DNA of 64,000 nucleotides from Clostridiales bacterium VE202-21 (GTDB lineage: Bacteria; Bacillota; Clostridia; Lachnospirales; Lachnospiraceae). Positions 46,701 to 56,021 of this stretch are shown here, one piece after another (the first letter of the stretch is position 1; each line of letters opens with the position of its first letter). The position numbers were made by a program, and so were the translations under genes. The stretch spans positions 1 through 64,000 of the forward strand of contig BAIF02000026.1 in assembly GCA_000509105.1 (NCBI GenBank), written 5' to 3'. The notes below the pieces were generated by a model. It ran no database searches. It worked only from the letters and a program-made list of their open reading frames with translations, and was not told the DNA's origin.

Positions 46701-47400
46701 CAGTGATACAAAGAAAAAGCGCGAGATCATCGTGTCAAACGACGAGACAGGCGAATCCAAGGCATATCTGATCCCATATGGTTCACGTATCAAGGTACAG
46801 GACGGCGCAAAGCTGGCAGCCGGTGACGAGCTGACAGAAGGTAGCGTGAACCCGCATGATATCCTGAAGATTAAGGGACTGCGTGCCGTACAGGATTATA
46901 TGATCCAGGAAGTGCAGCGTGTATATCGTCTGCAGGGGGTTGAGATCAACGATAAGCATATTGAAGTCATTGTGCGTCAGATGCTGAAGAAGATCCGTAT
47001 AGAGGAAAGAGGAGACAGCGAATTCCTGCCCGGAACCATGGCAGATGTTCTGGAATTCACCGAAGTGAATGAACAGCTGCAGGCAGAAGGCAAAGAGCCT
47101 GCAACAGGCGAACAGATCATGCTTGGTATTACCAAGGCGTCACTTGCAACCGATTCCTTCCTGTCAGCGGCATCCTTCCAGGAGACGACGAAGGTTCTGA
47201 CAGAAGCAGCAATCAAGGGGAAGGTAGACCACCTGATCGGTCTGAAAGAGAACGTCATCATCGGAAAACATATTCCGGCCGGTACCGGTATGAGAAAATA
47301 CCGTGATGTGAAGTTGAGCACGGAGCTTGAGCTTGATGATGAAATTGACTTTGATGAAGAACTGGTACTTGATGAAGAACTGGTCTTTGATGAAGAATAA
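43774..47400 (+). CDS. rpoC: DNA-directed RNA polymerase subunit beta'
   Basis: 1208 residues, full length. The N-terminal zinc ribbon is [20 protein letters not shown]. The catalytic Mg-binding loop is [12 protein letters not shown]. The second zinc site shows [13 protein letters not shown], and [20 protein letters not shown] marks the trigger-loop region. The C-terminus ends in an acidic repeat ([20 protein letters not shown]), similar in kind to the rpoB tail. Confidence 0.97.
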   Translation: MPTSNNEQQYQPLTFDAIKIGLASPDKIMDWSRGEVTKPETINYRTLKPEKDGLFCEKIFGPSKDWECHCGKYKKIRYKGVVCDRCGVEVTKASVRRERMGHIALAAPVSHIWYFKGIPSRMGLILDISPRTLERVLYFASYIVLDKGETDMQYKQVLSEAEYQEEKEKWGYGSFRVGMGAEAIQELLQAIDLEKEYTELQAGLTNATGQKRARIVKRLEVVEAFRESGNKPEWMILTAIPVIPPDLRPMVQLDGGRFATSDLNDLYRRIINRNNRLKRLLELGAPDIIVRNEKRMLQEAVDALIDNGRRGRPVTGPGNRALKSLSDMLKGKSGRFRQNLLGKRVDYSGRSVIVVGPELKIYQCGLPKEMAIELFKPFVMKELVANGTAHNIKNAKKMVERLQPEVWDVLEEVIKEHPVMLNRAPTLHRLGIQAFEPILVEGKAIKLHPLVCTAYNADFDGDQMAVHVPLSVEAQAECRFLLLSPNNLLKPSDGGPVAVPSQDMVLGIYYLTQERPGAKGEGMFFRSVSEAILAYENEYITLHSRIKVRVKKTMPDGSEKAGVIDATLGRLLFNEIIPQDLGFVDREAEGSELLLEVDFHVGKKQLKQILEKVINTHGATQTAEVLDDVKAIGYKYSTRAAMTVSISDMTVPPEKPQMIEAAQDTVDRITKNYKRGLITEEERYKEVVETWKATDDKLTEALLSGLDKYNNIFMMADSGARGSDKQIKQLAGMRGLMADTTGRTIELPIKSNFREGLDVLEYFMSAHGARKGLSDTALRTADSGYLTRRLVDVSQELIIHDSDCAEEGKEIPGMYVKAFMDGNEEIESLQERITGRFSCEDIRDKDGNILVKANHMITPRRAERVMKKGVNEKGDPLDMVKIRTILTCKCKNGVCSKCYGANMATGEAVQVGEAVGIIAAQSIGEPGTQLTMRTFHTGGVAGDDITQGLPRVEELFEARKPKGLAIITEFAGTATISDTKKKREIIVSNDETGESKAYLIPYGSRIKVQDGAKLAAGDELTEGSVNPHDILKIKGLRAVQDYMIQEVQRVYRLQGVEINDKHIEVIVRQMLKKIRIEERGDSEFLPGTMADVLEFTEVNEQLQAEGKEPATGEQIMLGITKASLATDSFLSAASFQETTKVLTEAAIKGKVDHLIGLKENVIIGKHIPAGTGMRKYRDVKLSTELELDDEIDFDEELVLDEELVFDEE

Positions 47401-47410
47401 AGAATAAGAA

Positions 47411-47475
47411 ACAGGCCCTGTGAGCAGGCCAAAGAGGAAGATACTCTTTGACGCTGATCACGGGGTCTGTTTTTG
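47411..47475 (+). terminator. Terminator after rpoC
   Basis: ACAGGCCCTGTGA pairs with TCACGGGGTCTGT (two G-U pairs); a nested AAAGAG/CTCTTT hairpin lies in the loop, and TTTTT follows. Confidence 0.85.
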
Positions 47476-47602
47476 TGATGAAGGGGAAAACTTTTGCGCT
47501 GTCCCTTTACCTCTTTCCAGTCTTATCCTGATCACAAATATAATATGATTAAGATTGGGAATAATGGAGCGGAATAAAACAGAAAATAAAAGAAGTCTGA
47601 TC

Positions 47603-47631
47603 TTGAGTTTCCTTTAAAAATGCAGTATAGT
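47603..47631 (+). promoter_or_regulatory. Promoter of the chemosensory operon
   Basis: TTGAGT (47603-47608), 17-bp spacer, TATAGT (47626-47631). It looks like a housekeeping sigma-A promoter rather than a motility (sigma-D) promoter. Confidence 0.6.
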
Positions 47632-47666
47632 TAGGGTAACTGTATTGTAGGGAAGGCGGTAGGAAA

Positions 47667-48455
47667 ATGGAAGGTTTAGAAAAACTATATCTGCTTTTTA
47701 GCACAGACGGCCTCTATTATCTTCTTCCTGTTTCCAAGATGGAGAGAATACTGGACGGACGGGATATCCCCGATGGGCTGGCAGTTGCCGATGTATCTGA
47801 AATAACAGGCGGCAGCGGGGATATGGGGAAGTCCGACAGACAATATATAATACTGTTGAAAGAGGAGGGCGGCCACGGGCTGCTGGTAGAGCATATAACC
47901 GGTATGCTTGAGGTGCACGAAGGGGAGCTGATATCTTTGCCGGAACCGGTGCTTAGCGGTGCTAACAGATATCTGAAAGCCGTTTACAAGCTGAAAAACG
48001 AAGAGGCGGTATGGGCATATGCAGTGGATCCCGGGATATTTGCAAAGCCGGAGGATTCCGCAGAAGACAAAAGAAGGCGGGAGCCCCGCGTGCCAGATAG
48101 AATGCCGGGCGGCACTTATATCAGTTTGGAGTATGGCGGCAGGCGGTTGTATGTAGACAAAGAAAGCGTATCTGCAGTAGTCAGCAGTCCCCGGATTCAG
48201 CGTGTACCCGGGGCAGAGGAAGAGATCCTGGGTATAGCAGACTATCAGGGAAAGGTTGTGGTCTATTATAATCCGGTTAAGATGGGTGGAACAAAGCAGG
48301 CCGGTGCGGGAAGCCTGGAATACACATGCGGGATCATCCTGGAGCAGGGGGATTGGATGATAGGAATACCATGCAGTGATATAGGCGGACAGGAGGAGGT
48401 TCCGGATGATCTGCTGCCAGTGATAAACGGAGTGGGGGCGAAAAGTTGTGATTAG
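47667..48455 (+). CDS. Double CheW-like chemosensory scaffold protein
   Basis: 262 residues with two weak CheW-like domains. The first is about 5-125 (LYLLFSTDGLYYLLPVSKME, LLVEHITGMLEVHEGEL). The second is about 145-255 (TYISLEYGGRRLYVDKESVS, then VPGAEEEILGIADYQGKVVV). CheW domains tether receptors and CheA. It is the first gene of the operon and overlaps cheR by 8 bp. The divergence from the other CheW (55479) suggests a special scaffold role. Confidence 0.75.
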   Translation: MEGLEKLYLLFSTDGLYYLLPVSKMERILDGRDIPDGLAVADVSEITGGSGDMGKSDRQYIILLKEEGGHGLLVEHITGMLEVHEGELISLPEPVLSGANRYLKAVYKLKNEEAVWAYAVDPGIFAKPEDSAEDKRRREPRVPDRMPGGTYISLEYGGRRLYVDKESVSAVVSSPRIQRVPGAEEEILGIADYQGKVVVYYNPVKMGGTKQAGAGSLEYTCGIILEQGDWMIGIPCSDIGGQEEVPDDLLPVINGVGAKSCD

Positions 48456-49266
48456 GCTGACAGAGCAGGAGTTTGCCGATATTGTTGAATATTTCAGGCT
48501 ACACTACGGCATTAACCTGGATAAAAAGAAAGTGCTTATTGAGTGCCGGATGTCCAAAGAACTGGAGCGTTATCAGGTCACCTCTTTTGCGCAGTACATG
48601 CGGCTTCTCAGGAGTGACGGTTCGGGAGAGATTGCGGGCGGTATGGTGAACAGGCTGACGACAAACTATACATATTTTATGCGTGAATCCGTGCATTTTT
48701 CCATTCTGACGGATAAGGTATTTCCCGAACTGTTTGGAAAAAAGTACGGGATCTGCCAGATATGGTGCGCAGGATGTGCCACAGGTGAGGAATGCTACAC
48801 GCTGGCTATGTGCCTGGATGAGTATAAAGAGAAAAATAATAGGGCTGTCAGCGCCAGAATTCTGGCAACGGATATATCGGAAGAGGTGCTCAGCAAGGCG
48901 GAAAAGGGAATATATCCGCGCCGTGAGATTGCGAATATACCCTTGGCATGGCAGGAGAAGTATTGTACGGATATGAGCCGGGACAGTTTCCGGGTAGATG
49001 AAAACTTGAAATACAATATCCGTTTTCGGAAGCATAACCTTATGGAGCCGCTAACGGAGTCTTCCCGGTTCGATCTCATATTCTGCCGGAATGTCATGAT
49101 CTATTTTGACAGAGCGTCCAGAAAACAACTGGTTTCACGTTTGGAGGAGAGCCTGCATCCGGGGGGATATCTTTTTATCGGCCACGCGGAGCTTTTATCC
49201 CGTGACGAAACATCGCTTGAGCAGGTATATCCGTCAGTGTACAGGAATAACGGCGGCGTAAAATGA
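48448..49266 (+). CDS. cheR: Chemoreceptor glutamate methyltransferase
   Basis: 272 residues with a GTG start overlapping the previous gene. N-terminal all-helical CheR_N domain (about 1-75), then a SAM-dependent methyltransferase domain: IWCAGCATGEECYTLAM, ILATDISEEVLSKAE, and FDLIFCRNVMIYFD. It methylates receptor glutamates for adaptation. No cheB methylesterase is found in the window. Confidence 0.95.
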   Translation: MIRLTEQEFADIVEYFRLHYGINLDKKKVLIECRMSKELERYQVTSFAQYMRLLRSDGSGEIAGGMVNRLTTNYTYFMRESVHFSILTDKVFPELFGKKYGICQIWCAGCATGEECYTLAMCLDEYKEKNNRAVSARILATDISEEVLSKAEKGIYPRREIANIPLAWQEKYCTDMSRDSFRVDENLKYNIRFRKHNLMEPLTESSRFDLIFCRNVMIYFDRASRKQLVSRLEESLHPGGYLFIGHAELLSRDETSLEQVYPSVYRNNGGVK

Positions 49267-49296
49267 TTAATTTAACAAAAGGGAAGAGGAGAATAC

Positions 49297-49662
49297 ATGG
49301 ATAAGAAAATTATGATCGTGGATGATGCGATGTTTATGAGAAAGACGATACGCAATGCATTAGAAAGCGCGGGATATTCCTCGATAGTTGAGGCGGAGGA
49401 TGGAGAAACAGCAATCGGGATATATCAGAAGGAAATGCCGGATCTTATGCTCCTTGATATCACGATGCCCGGGAAGTCCGGAATTGAGGTGCTGGAGGAA
49501 ATTATGCGCATCCATCCGGAGGGAAAAGTTGTAATGTGTTCTGCCATAGGCCAGGAGATGATGATTCAAAAAGCGATACTGGCCGGAGCGCAGGAATTTA
49601 TCGTAAAGCCATTTAAAAAGGAAGAACTGCAGAGGATAGTAAAATACTGCCTTGGAGATTAA
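49297..49662 (+). CDS. cheY: CheY-type response regulator
   Basis: 121-residue single receiver domain. Acidic pocket [12 protein letters not shown], phospho-acceptor Asp54 in [13 protein letters not shown], Ser in [10 protein letters not shown], and Lys in [11 protein letters not shown]. Output is usually the flagellar switch, but no motility genes are nearby. Confidence 0.93.
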   Translation: MDKKIMIVDDAMFMRKTIRNALESAGYSSIVEAEDGETAIGIYQKEMPDLMLLDITMPGKSGIEVLEEIMRIHPEGKVVMCSAIGQEMMIQKAILAGAQEFIVKPFKKEELQRIVKYCLGD

Positions 49663-49690
49663 CTGGGGAGCAAATGAGAGGAATAGCAAG

Positions 49691-51373
49691 ATGAAAAAAC
49701 ATTTTGAGAATCTGAGAGTTGGAAAGAAACTGATTGTGGCATTTGCATGTATCATCGTGCTTTATGTGATCACTGTAAGTGCAGCGGTAGTGAATATCAG
49801 AAGCCTGTCGGACAGGATTGAAAAGATGTATACGGAACCGTTTGCCAATATGGAAGCATCGATGGAGATGATAGCGGATATGCAGAGCGTAGGAAGAAAT
49901 CTTTCCATTCTATCGACAACGGATAATACCGTCGATAGAGAGCAGTATCTTCAGAAAACGAAGGAATACGCAGCGAATGTGGACGAATGCGCTGAATCCC
50001 TCCGTACTGGCTATGTGAGTGGTAAGGAAGAGGTTGAAGAGCTGACCGCGCAGTTTACACAGTTAAAAACAATAAGGGATCAGGTATTTGCCTATCTAGA
50101 GGCAGGAGATGACAGCGCTGCCTTTGATACATATTATCATCAGTACGAACCCCAGTCTCTGGTTACAAGAGATGCACTGGAAGCCGTGATAAGTGCATGC
50201 AAGGCGGATGTGAAAGAGAGTGTGGATACGGCTGCCACAATGAGCAAACGTATCGTTTCAATTATGTTTATTCTGGCGGGTGTATGTATACTGATTACCA
50301 TCGGGCTTTGGATCCTTATAACGAGAAGCGTATTAAGGCCAATCCGGGATGTAAAAGATGCCGCAAATCAGATCGCGAACGGGAAATTGTGCATTGATCT
50401 GGATTATCAGTCTAAAAATGAATTTGGAGAACTAGCAGATGATATACGTATTACGGCGGACTCCCTGAATCTTTACGTATCAGAGATACAAAAAGGGATG
50501 CGTGCCCTCGGGGAAGGCAGGCTGAATTATCACAGTGAGACAGAGTTTAAAGGTGACTTTATAACGCTGCGCAGGTGCATGGAGGATATCGGCGCTATGC
50601 TGCGCAGTTCCATCCAGCAGATCAGCAGCAGCGCTGAACTGGTATCCGGAGGGGCAGAACAGGTTTCCAATGGGGCGCAGGTACTTGCGCAGGGGGCATC
50701 AGAACAGGCAAGTTCCATCGAGGAGCTGGCTGTCAGCATCAATGAGATTGCGGAGAGCGTGAAAATTAACGCTGAGAACGCTGTGATGTCCAGAGATTTT
50801 GCGGATGAAGTGGGCAGAAAGCTCCTGGAAAGCAACAACCAGATGAGGCGCTTAGAGGACGGTATTGAGCAGGTCCGCGCCAACTCAAAAGAAATTGCAG
50901 GTATTGTGAAGGAGATTGAAGATATTGCGTTCCAGACCAACATACTGGCGCTCAATGCTGCGGTAGAAGCCGCCCGTGCGGGAGAGGCCGGAAGAGGGTT
51001 TGCCGTGGTAGCAGGAGAAGTGCGCAGACTTGCGTCGAAGACGGCCGGGGCATCCAAACTGACAGCGGAACTGGCAGAGAAGAATGCGGAGGTGGTAGAG
51101 GAAGAAAGTTCAGCGGTTGCAATTACGGCAGACACGCTTCAGGATTCTGTGGAGGGTGCACAGAAAGTCAATGATATGGTTAATCAGATATCCGAGTTGA
51201 GCACACAGCAGGCAGAGGCGATTACACAGATCAGGAAAAGTGTGGAGATGATATCGGATATTGTCCAGGGGAACTCGGCGACATCAGAAGAAAGCGCAGC
51301 GGCAAGTGAAGAGCTGTCCGCTCAGGCACAGCTTTTGAAAGAACTGGTGGAACAGTTTGAAATACAGGCATGA
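49691..51373 (+). CDS. Methyl-accepting chemotaxis protein
   Basis: 560 residues. Membrane helix 1 (about 12-34), an extracellular four-helix-bundle-type sensor of about 155 residues, helix 2 (about 188-212), a HAMP domain ([20 protein letters not shown]), and a long signalling helix with the conserved hairpin tip around [20 protein letters not shown]. The ATG at 49691 is used, with GAGAGGAA upstream. It is the only receptor in the operon, so it probably provides the dedicated input. Confidence 0.93.
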   Translation: MKKHFENLRVGKKLIVAFACIIVLYVITVSAAVVNIRSLSDRIEKMYTEPFANMEASMEMIADMQSVGRNLSILSTTDNTVDREQYLQKTKEYAANVDECAESLRTGYVSGKEEVEELTAQFTQLKTIRDQVFAYLEAGDDSAAFDTYYHQYEPQSLVTRDALEAVISACKADVKESVDTAATMSKRIVSIMFILAGVCILITIGLWILITRSVLRPIRDVKDAANQIANGKLCIDLDYQSKNEFGELADDIRITADSLNLYVSEIQKGMRALGEGRLNYHSETEFKGDFITLRRCMEDIGAMLRSSIQQISSSAELVSGGAEQVSNGAQVLAQGASEQASSIEELAVSINEIAESVKINAENAVMSRDFADEVGRKLLESNNQMRRLEDGIEQVRANSKEIAGIVKEIEDIAFQTNILALNAAVEAARAGEAGRGFAVVAGEVRRLASKTAGASKLTAELAEKNAEVVEEESSAVAITADTLQDSVEGAQKVNDMVNQISELSTQQAEAITQIRKSVEMISDIVQGNSATSEESAAASEELSAQAQLLKELVEQFEIQA

Positions 51374-51387
51374 GAGAAGAGGCGCGT

Positions 51388-51999
51388 ATGAATATTTATA
51401 CTGATTTAGATAATGAGACAAGGGATATGCTGGCTGAGCTGGGCAATATTGGAACAGGCAATGCTGTTTCCTCACTCTCGGCGATGATGGGGCATGTAAT
51501 CGAGATCGGAATACCGAGTATCTGTCTGGTAAGATATCAGGATATATTTGATACACTGGGAATCCAGGAAGCGGTGCAGACGGGGATTCTGATCCAGGTA
51601 AGCGGGGAACTGCAGGGGATGTTTTTATTCCTGATGGACGAAGCGTTTACCAAAGCAATTCTGGAAACGATGCTGGGTGAGACAGACTACTGCCTGACCT
51701 GTCTGGACGAAATGGGCCAGTCCCTGCTGAGTGAACTGGGGAACATCATGTGTGGTTCGTACATACGTGCCCTGGCGGAACTGACTGGAATGGATACGGA
51801 TGTGTCGGTGCCGGACCTTTGTATTGATATGGGCGGAGCCATACTGGGCGTGCCGTTGTCCAGACACCTGAAAGTAAGCGACAGCATTCTGCTGATTGAA
51901 AATATATTCCATATGGGAGAAAACGCGTTTGTAGGCAGGATCCTATTCTGGCCGGAGCTGGATTCGCTGAATACGATGCTTAAAAAACTCAGGGAGTAG
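51388..51999 (+). CDS. cheC: CheY-P phosphatase CheC
   Basis: 203 residues with both CheC active-site motifs. Each has Glu and Asn three residues apart, followed by a Pro: ELGNIGTGNAVSSLS with GIPSI, and SELGNIMCGSYIRAL with SVPDL. Having both indicates an active phosphatase. I chose the ATG at 51388 with GAAGAGG upstream; an ATG at 51370 overlaps the MCP stop. It usually pairs with CheD in Bacillus-type adaptation. Confidence 0.92.
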   Translation: MNIYTDLDNETRDMLAELGNIGTGNAVSSLSAMMGHVIEIGIPSICLVRYQDIFDTLGIQEAVQTGILIQVSGELQGMFLFLMDEAFTKAILETMLGETDYCLTCLDEMGQSLLSELGNIMCGSYIRALAELTGMDTDVSVPDLCIDMGGAILGVPLSRHLKVSDSILLIENIFHMGENAFVGRILFWPELDSLNTMLKKLRE

Positions 52000-52003
52000 G
52001 CCT

Positions 52004-52480
52004 ATGGAGAAGATTATAGTTGGGATCGCCGAAGGGAAAACTGCAAGACCCGGGCAGCTGCTGGTATCCTATGCTTTGGGTTCCTGCGTGGGAGTCTGCC
52101 TGTATGATGTGAAAAACCGGATCGCAGGTATGGCCCATGTGATCCTGCCGGACAGGACCTATGCGGTGGGACAGAAAAATGTATATAAATTTGCGGCTGA
52201 CGGCACAAAAAAGCTGTTGGATGAGATGTACAGACAAGGTGCACAGAGACGGTATATAACGGCAAAAATCGCAGGCGGAGCCAAAATGTTCGGCACTGCA
52301 GAGAATGATTGGGATATTGGGGAACGGAATGTAAGAGGTGTAAAACAGGCACTGTCTGAGGAACGAATACGTCTTGCAGCGGAGGATACAGGAAGTAATT
52401 ATGGGCGCACGATTACATTTTCAGCGGAAGACGGGATACTGGAAGTGAGCACGGTACGGCACCCTGTTAAGCGTTTCTGA
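52004..52480 (+). CDS. cheD: Chemoreceptor glutamine deamidase CheD
   Basis: 158 residues. The catalytic Cys is in YALGSCVGVCLYD and the His in IAGMAHVILPD, with the Thr expected near YITAKIAGGAKMFG. It deamidates receptor glutamines and activates CheC. Lies 4 bp after cheC. Confidence 0.94.
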   Translation: MEKIIVGIAEGKTARPGQLLVSYALGSCVGVCLYDVKNRIAGMAHVILPDRTYAVGQKNVYKFAADGTKKLLDEMYRQGAQRRYITAKIAGGAKMFGTAENDWDIGERNVRGVKQALSEERIRLAAEDTGSNYGRTITFSAEDGILEVSTVRHPVKRF

Positions 52481-52526
52481 TCCAGGCAGCAGGTGGAAAT
52501 AGATGGATAACGATGGAGGAAGAATG

Positions 52527-53477
52527 ATGGACACGGAGAATAAAAAAATAGTAATGGTAGTGGATGACAGCCTGCTTATCTGCAAGCAGATAAGGGCAGC
52601 GCTGAGCGATGCCGATGTCTTTATATGCGAGGCACATACCGGGCAGGAGGCGCAGGAGATGATCGGGCAGTATCAGCCGGACCTGATTCTTCTAGATGTG
52701 GTTCTGCCGGACACAGACGGTTATGAGTTGTTCCCAAAACTAAAAGAAGCAGATAAGAATAACGCCTCAATCCTATTTTTGACGTCAAAGGATAAGGACG
52801 ATGACGTCGTCAAAGGCTTTGATATGGGAGCCTGCGACTATATCAAAAAGCCGTTTGTCAAGGGGGAGCTGCTGTCCAGAGTGAATACACATCTTCAGCT
52901 GAAGCTGCAGAAGGATGAGCTGGACCGACAGAACAAGGAACTGCTCTCCAATATGGAAAAATTAAATTATATGGCGTTTCGGGATGGGCTAACGGGGCTT
53001 TATAACCGGAGATACGTGATTGGAGACCTGGTGGAAGATATCGCGAAATGTACGGGAGAGGAACGGAAGAATGTTCTGATTCTTGCGGATATAGACGATT
53101 TTAAGATGGTGAATGATACATACGGGCATGAAGCGGGCGATATGGCGCTGGTCTGTATCGCGAATATAATGGAGGGAATCTGCAGGGATTACAAGGTTGT
53201 GCGCTGGGGCGGCGAAGAGTTTCTGGTGGCATTGTTTAATGTGACGGAGTCAGAGGCATTTCAGATCAGTGAGACAATCCGTAAAGAGGTCGAAGGATTT
53301 CAGATAACCTGTGGAAGTGATACATTTTCCTGCACCATTACGCTGGGAATGCATGTTTACGGACGGCAGGAAGGGATCGAGGAATGTGTGGAAAAGGCAG
53401 ATCAGGCCTTATACTATGGTAAGAGGCATGGGAAAAACTGCAGTGTATGGTATGAAAACATAGAACAGGCGGAATGA
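52527..53477 (+). CDS. Response regulator diguanylate cyclase (REC-GGDEF)
   Basis: 316 residues. The receiver domain (8-125) has an acidic VVDDS and phospho-acceptor Asp57 in LILLDVVLPDTDGYE; Lys in YIKKPFVKGEL. A short coiled-coil linker (about 125-155) leads to a GGDEF domain with the active loop GGEEF at 228-232 and YGHEAGDMAL. The RxxD inhibitory site expected just upstream of GGEEF is absent. It makes c-di-GMP and probably receives phosphate from the CheA encoded next. Start at 52527 after GGAGGA; an ATG at 52503 is possible. Confidence 0.92.
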   Translation: MDTENKKIVMVVDDSLLICKQIRAALSDADVFICEAHTGQEAQEMIGQYQPDLILLDVVLPDTDGYELFPKLKEADKNNASILFLTSKDKDDDVVKGFDMGACDYIKKPFVKGELLSRVNTHLQLKLQKDELDRQNKELLSNMEKLNYMAFRDGLTGLYNRRYVIGDLVEDIAKCTGEERKNVLILADIDDFKMVNDTYGHEAGDMALVCIANIMEGICRDYKVVRWGGEEFLVALFNVTESEAFQISETIRKEVEGFQITCGSDTFSCTITLGMHVYGRQEGIEECVEKADQALYYGKRHGKNCSVWYENIEQAE

Positions 53478-53481
53478 GAAT

Positions 53482-55488
53482 ATGGGGTTTTTTGATGCGG
53501 ATGCAGAAGAGATGTTAGAGGTATATTTGCTGGAGGCAGAACAATTGACAGGGCAGCTGAGTGCTGTCCTGTTGGAGACTGAGAGGAAAAATGCCTTTGC
53601 AAAAGAAGATATCCACAGTATTTTCCGTGTTATGCACACGATAAAAAGTTCATCCGCAATGATGGGGCTGAAACAGCTTTCCTCTCTGGCGCATAAGGTG
53701 GAGGATTTATTCTCGTATTACAGGGAGCAGCAGGGGGAGATCAAAGAGGTGCCTTCGGACTTGTTTGACCTGTTGTTTGCCGTGCTGGATTATATGGAAG
53801 ATGAGCTCAAACGCATGGATCAGCCGGATTATGCCCCGGCAGATACAAAGGTTCTGGAGGGAAACGCTGACGCATATCTGAGCAGGATCAGCCATGGACA
53901 GTCTGCAGAACCGGAGGAGGCAAAGGAAGAGGCCCCCGGCACGGAACAGGATGTGATACCTGCCCAAATGGCAGAAAAGAATGGGGTTATCGTGAAGGTT
54001 CTGTTTGAGGAAGGGTGCAGAATGGAGAACGTCAGAGCCTTTATGCTGATCCGGCAGATAAAAGGAATGTGCAGCGATCTGGAGACATATCCTCCGGATC
54101 TGGAGCGCTCTCCGGAATCTTCCGGTATCATCAGTGAACAGGGGCTGTTTATCCGTTTTGAAAGCAAAAGCAAAGAAGAAGTGCTGGAGATTCTGAAGCG
54201 GGGGCTTTTTGTGGAATCGTGCAGGGTTATCCAGGAGCGCCTGCCCGCGCCGGTGCCGGAAGAGACGAACCAGCAGGACAGGGAAGTCGCAGAGAATAAA
54301 GAAGTAGAATTTCTTAGTGTGCGAAGCGACAGACTGGACCACCTGCAGAATCTGGCAAGAGAGCTGCTGATACATATGATGTCCCTTGAGAACCAGCTGG
54401 AATCCAGCGGGATGGACGATATCAGGGAAGGGCCTGCACACCAGCTGGAACGCCTTATCAGTGAGGTGGAGCGGACGGTGATGGAGATGCGCATGGTGCC
54501 TCTCGAAAAGATTGTGCCGAAGCTTAGGCGGATTCTCAGGGACATCTGCAGAGATGAAGATAAGGAAGTGGAGTTTGTTGCCAACTGCGGGGATATCGAA
54601 GCGGATAAAAGTGTGGTGGACTATGTGTCTGAAGCTCTGGTACATCTGATCAGAAATGCAGTGGACCATGGAATCGAATCTCCCGATGAACGGACAGCCG
54701 CAGGAAAAGACCGCCGGGGAAAGGTGATATTTTCCGTGGAAAGCAACGTGGGGGAGGTGTTGATCTCTATAGCAGACGACGGACGGGGCCTGGATCAGGA
54801 GAAGATATGCGGGAAAGCAAGAGAAAGAGGCATGCTGACAAAGCCTGTGGAAGAGTACAGCCGTCAGGAGATTCTGGATTTGATCCTGCAGCCCGGCTTT
54901 TCCACGAAAGAGGAAGTGTCTGAGTATTCCGGCCGCGGCGTGGGGATGGATGTGGTAAAAAGCGTCCTGGAGAGTGCGGGAGGCAATATTTTCATTGAAA
55001 GCGAGCAGGGCAGGGGAAGTACCTTTACGTTGTCTGTTCCGTTGACGCTGGCCACCATGGAATGCATACGTTTCCGTGTGAGCGATTACCGCTTTTCCAT
55101 GCCTGCACGCTATGTGTATCAGTTTCTGGAGTATGGAGATAATAAAAAAAATATACAGGAGATTCAGGGCTGTTCCTACATTCTGTTTGAGAACAGAATG
55201 GTACCCATGATCGACTTACGGAAGTTCTACCGCCTGGAAGGAGAGACGCCGGATTCTGCAGTGCTTGTCTATGTAAGGGGTACGGAAAAAGAGGGCTGCA
55301 TTCTGGCAGACCGTATGTATGAACAGAAGAGAATTGTGGTAAAACAGCTGCCTGCCCTGTTCGGGGTGGATTTCAGAAGAAAGACCGGAGTCAGCGGCAT
55401 GAGTATTATGGGAAACGGCAAGGTATGCACAGCGCTGGATCTGGAGATGCTGTTTGGTTTATATGAGAAAGGGAGCCTATGGAACTAG
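53482..55488 (+). CDS. cheA: Chemotaxis histidine kinase
   Basis: 668 residues with the standard order. Hpt/P1 carries His52 in IFRVMHTIKSSSAMMG. A P2-like target-docking domain spans about 165-255. P3 dimerisation helices begin near SVRSDRLDHLQNLARELLIH. P4 is the ATPase (VHLIRNAVDHGIESP, ISIADDGRGLD, SGRGVGMDVVKSV). P5 is CheW-like (about 530-665). No extra receiver domain is fused, unlike WspE. It starts 4 bp after the diguanylate cyclase gene and overlaps cheW by 10 bp. Confidence 0.95.
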   Translation: MGFFDADAEEMLEVYLLEAEQLTGQLSAVLLETERKNAFAKEDIHSIFRVMHTIKSSSAMMGLKQLSSLAHKVEDLFSYYREQQGEIKEVPSDLFDLLFAVLDYMEDELKRMDQPDYAPADTKVLEGNADAYLSRISHGQSAEPEEAKEEAPGTEQDVIPAQMAEKNGVIVKVLFEEGCRMENVRAFMLIRQIKGMCSDLETYPPDLERSPESSGIISEQGLFIRFESKSKEEVLEILKRGLFVESCRVIQERLPAPVPEETNQQDREVAENKEVEFLSVRSDRLDHLQNLARELLIHMMSLENQLESSGMDDIREGPAHQLERLISEVERTVMEMRMVPLEKIVPKLRRILRDICRDEDKEVEFVANCGDIEADKSVVDYVSEALVHLIRNAVDHGIESPDERTAAGKDRRGKVIFSVESNVGEVLISIADDGRGLDQEKICGKARERGMLTKPVEEYSRQEILDLILQPGFSTKEEVSEYSGRGVGMDVVKSVLESAGGNIFIESEQGRGSTFTLSVPLTLATMECIRFRVSDYRFSMPARYVYQFLEYGDNKKNIQEIQGCSYILFENRMVPMIDLRKFYRLEGETPDSAVLVYVRGTEKEGCILADRMYEQKRIVVKQLPALFGVDFRRKTGVSGMSIMGNGKVCTALDLEMLFGLYEKGSLWN

Positions 55489-55934
55489 AGAATACAACAG
55501 AATTGCTCTGCATTCAGGGCAGAGAAAGAAAATACGCTTTTGAGTTTCCTTATATCACAGAGATATGTCCCGGGCTGAAAATCTCGAAAATCCCCTGTCT
55601 TCCAAAATACTTTACTGGGGTATGCAACTATAAAGGAATGATAATACCGGTGATTCACACGCAAGACATGGAGGAAAAATCGTTGGCCAGACATATTGTC
55701 ATTGTCTGCCAGTACCGTGATTATCAGCTCGGTATCGAATATTGGGGGGAGCCTTATATCCTCTCTGCAGAAAACTGCAGGGAGATCCAGAGGCCGGAGG
55801 CCGAGCCGCGCATTGAGGTCTGGATAGAAAAGGCAATTCTACAGGCGGAAGAAGAACTGTACACGGTGGTGGACCTGGAAAAAACAATCTTGAATCTGGC
55901 CCGGTATTTCCAGGAAGAATATCTCCGGATTTAG
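55479..55934 (+). CDS. CheW-like coupling protein
   Basis: 151 residues, a single CheW domain: LLCIQGRERKYAFEFPYITE, ISKIPCLPKYFTGVCNYKGM, and IIPVIHTQDME. The canonical Arg in the receptor contact loop is not obvious, so it is divergent. Last gene of the chemosensory operon. Confidence 0.85.
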   Translation: MELENTTELLCIQGRERKYAFEFPYITEICPGLKISKIPCLPKYFTGVCNYKGMIIPVIHTQDMEEKSLARHIVIVCQYRDYQLGIEYWGEPYILSAENCREIQRPEAEPRIEVWIEKAILQAEEELYTVVDLEKTILNLARYFQEEYLRI

Positions 55935-55957
55935 AAGCAAGTACCGGTCGTAAAATA

Positions 55958-56001
55958 CATGAGCCGGGCTGTGCTGGATTACCAGCACAGCCCGGCTCAT
56001 G
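55958..56001. terminator. Perfect 20-bp hairpin between convergent genes
   Basis: Arms 55958-55977 and 55982-56001 are perfectly complementary (beginning CATGAGCCGGGC), loop ATTA. T-rich sequence follows on the minus strand. It separates cheW from the convergent XRE gene and probably ends both transcripts. Confidence 0.8.
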
Positions 56002-56021
56002 GTTTCTGTATCATGTTACTG

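Noticed and set aside
47603-47631. Possible motility sigma-D promoter before the chemosensory operon
   Set aside because: The -35/-10 boxes fit sigma-A with 17-bp spacing and the sigma-D consensus is not present.
53707-54669. 320-residue minus-strand frame opposite cheA
   Set aside because: cheA is unmistakable on the plus strand; the antisense translation is His/Leu/Phe-rich with no domain.
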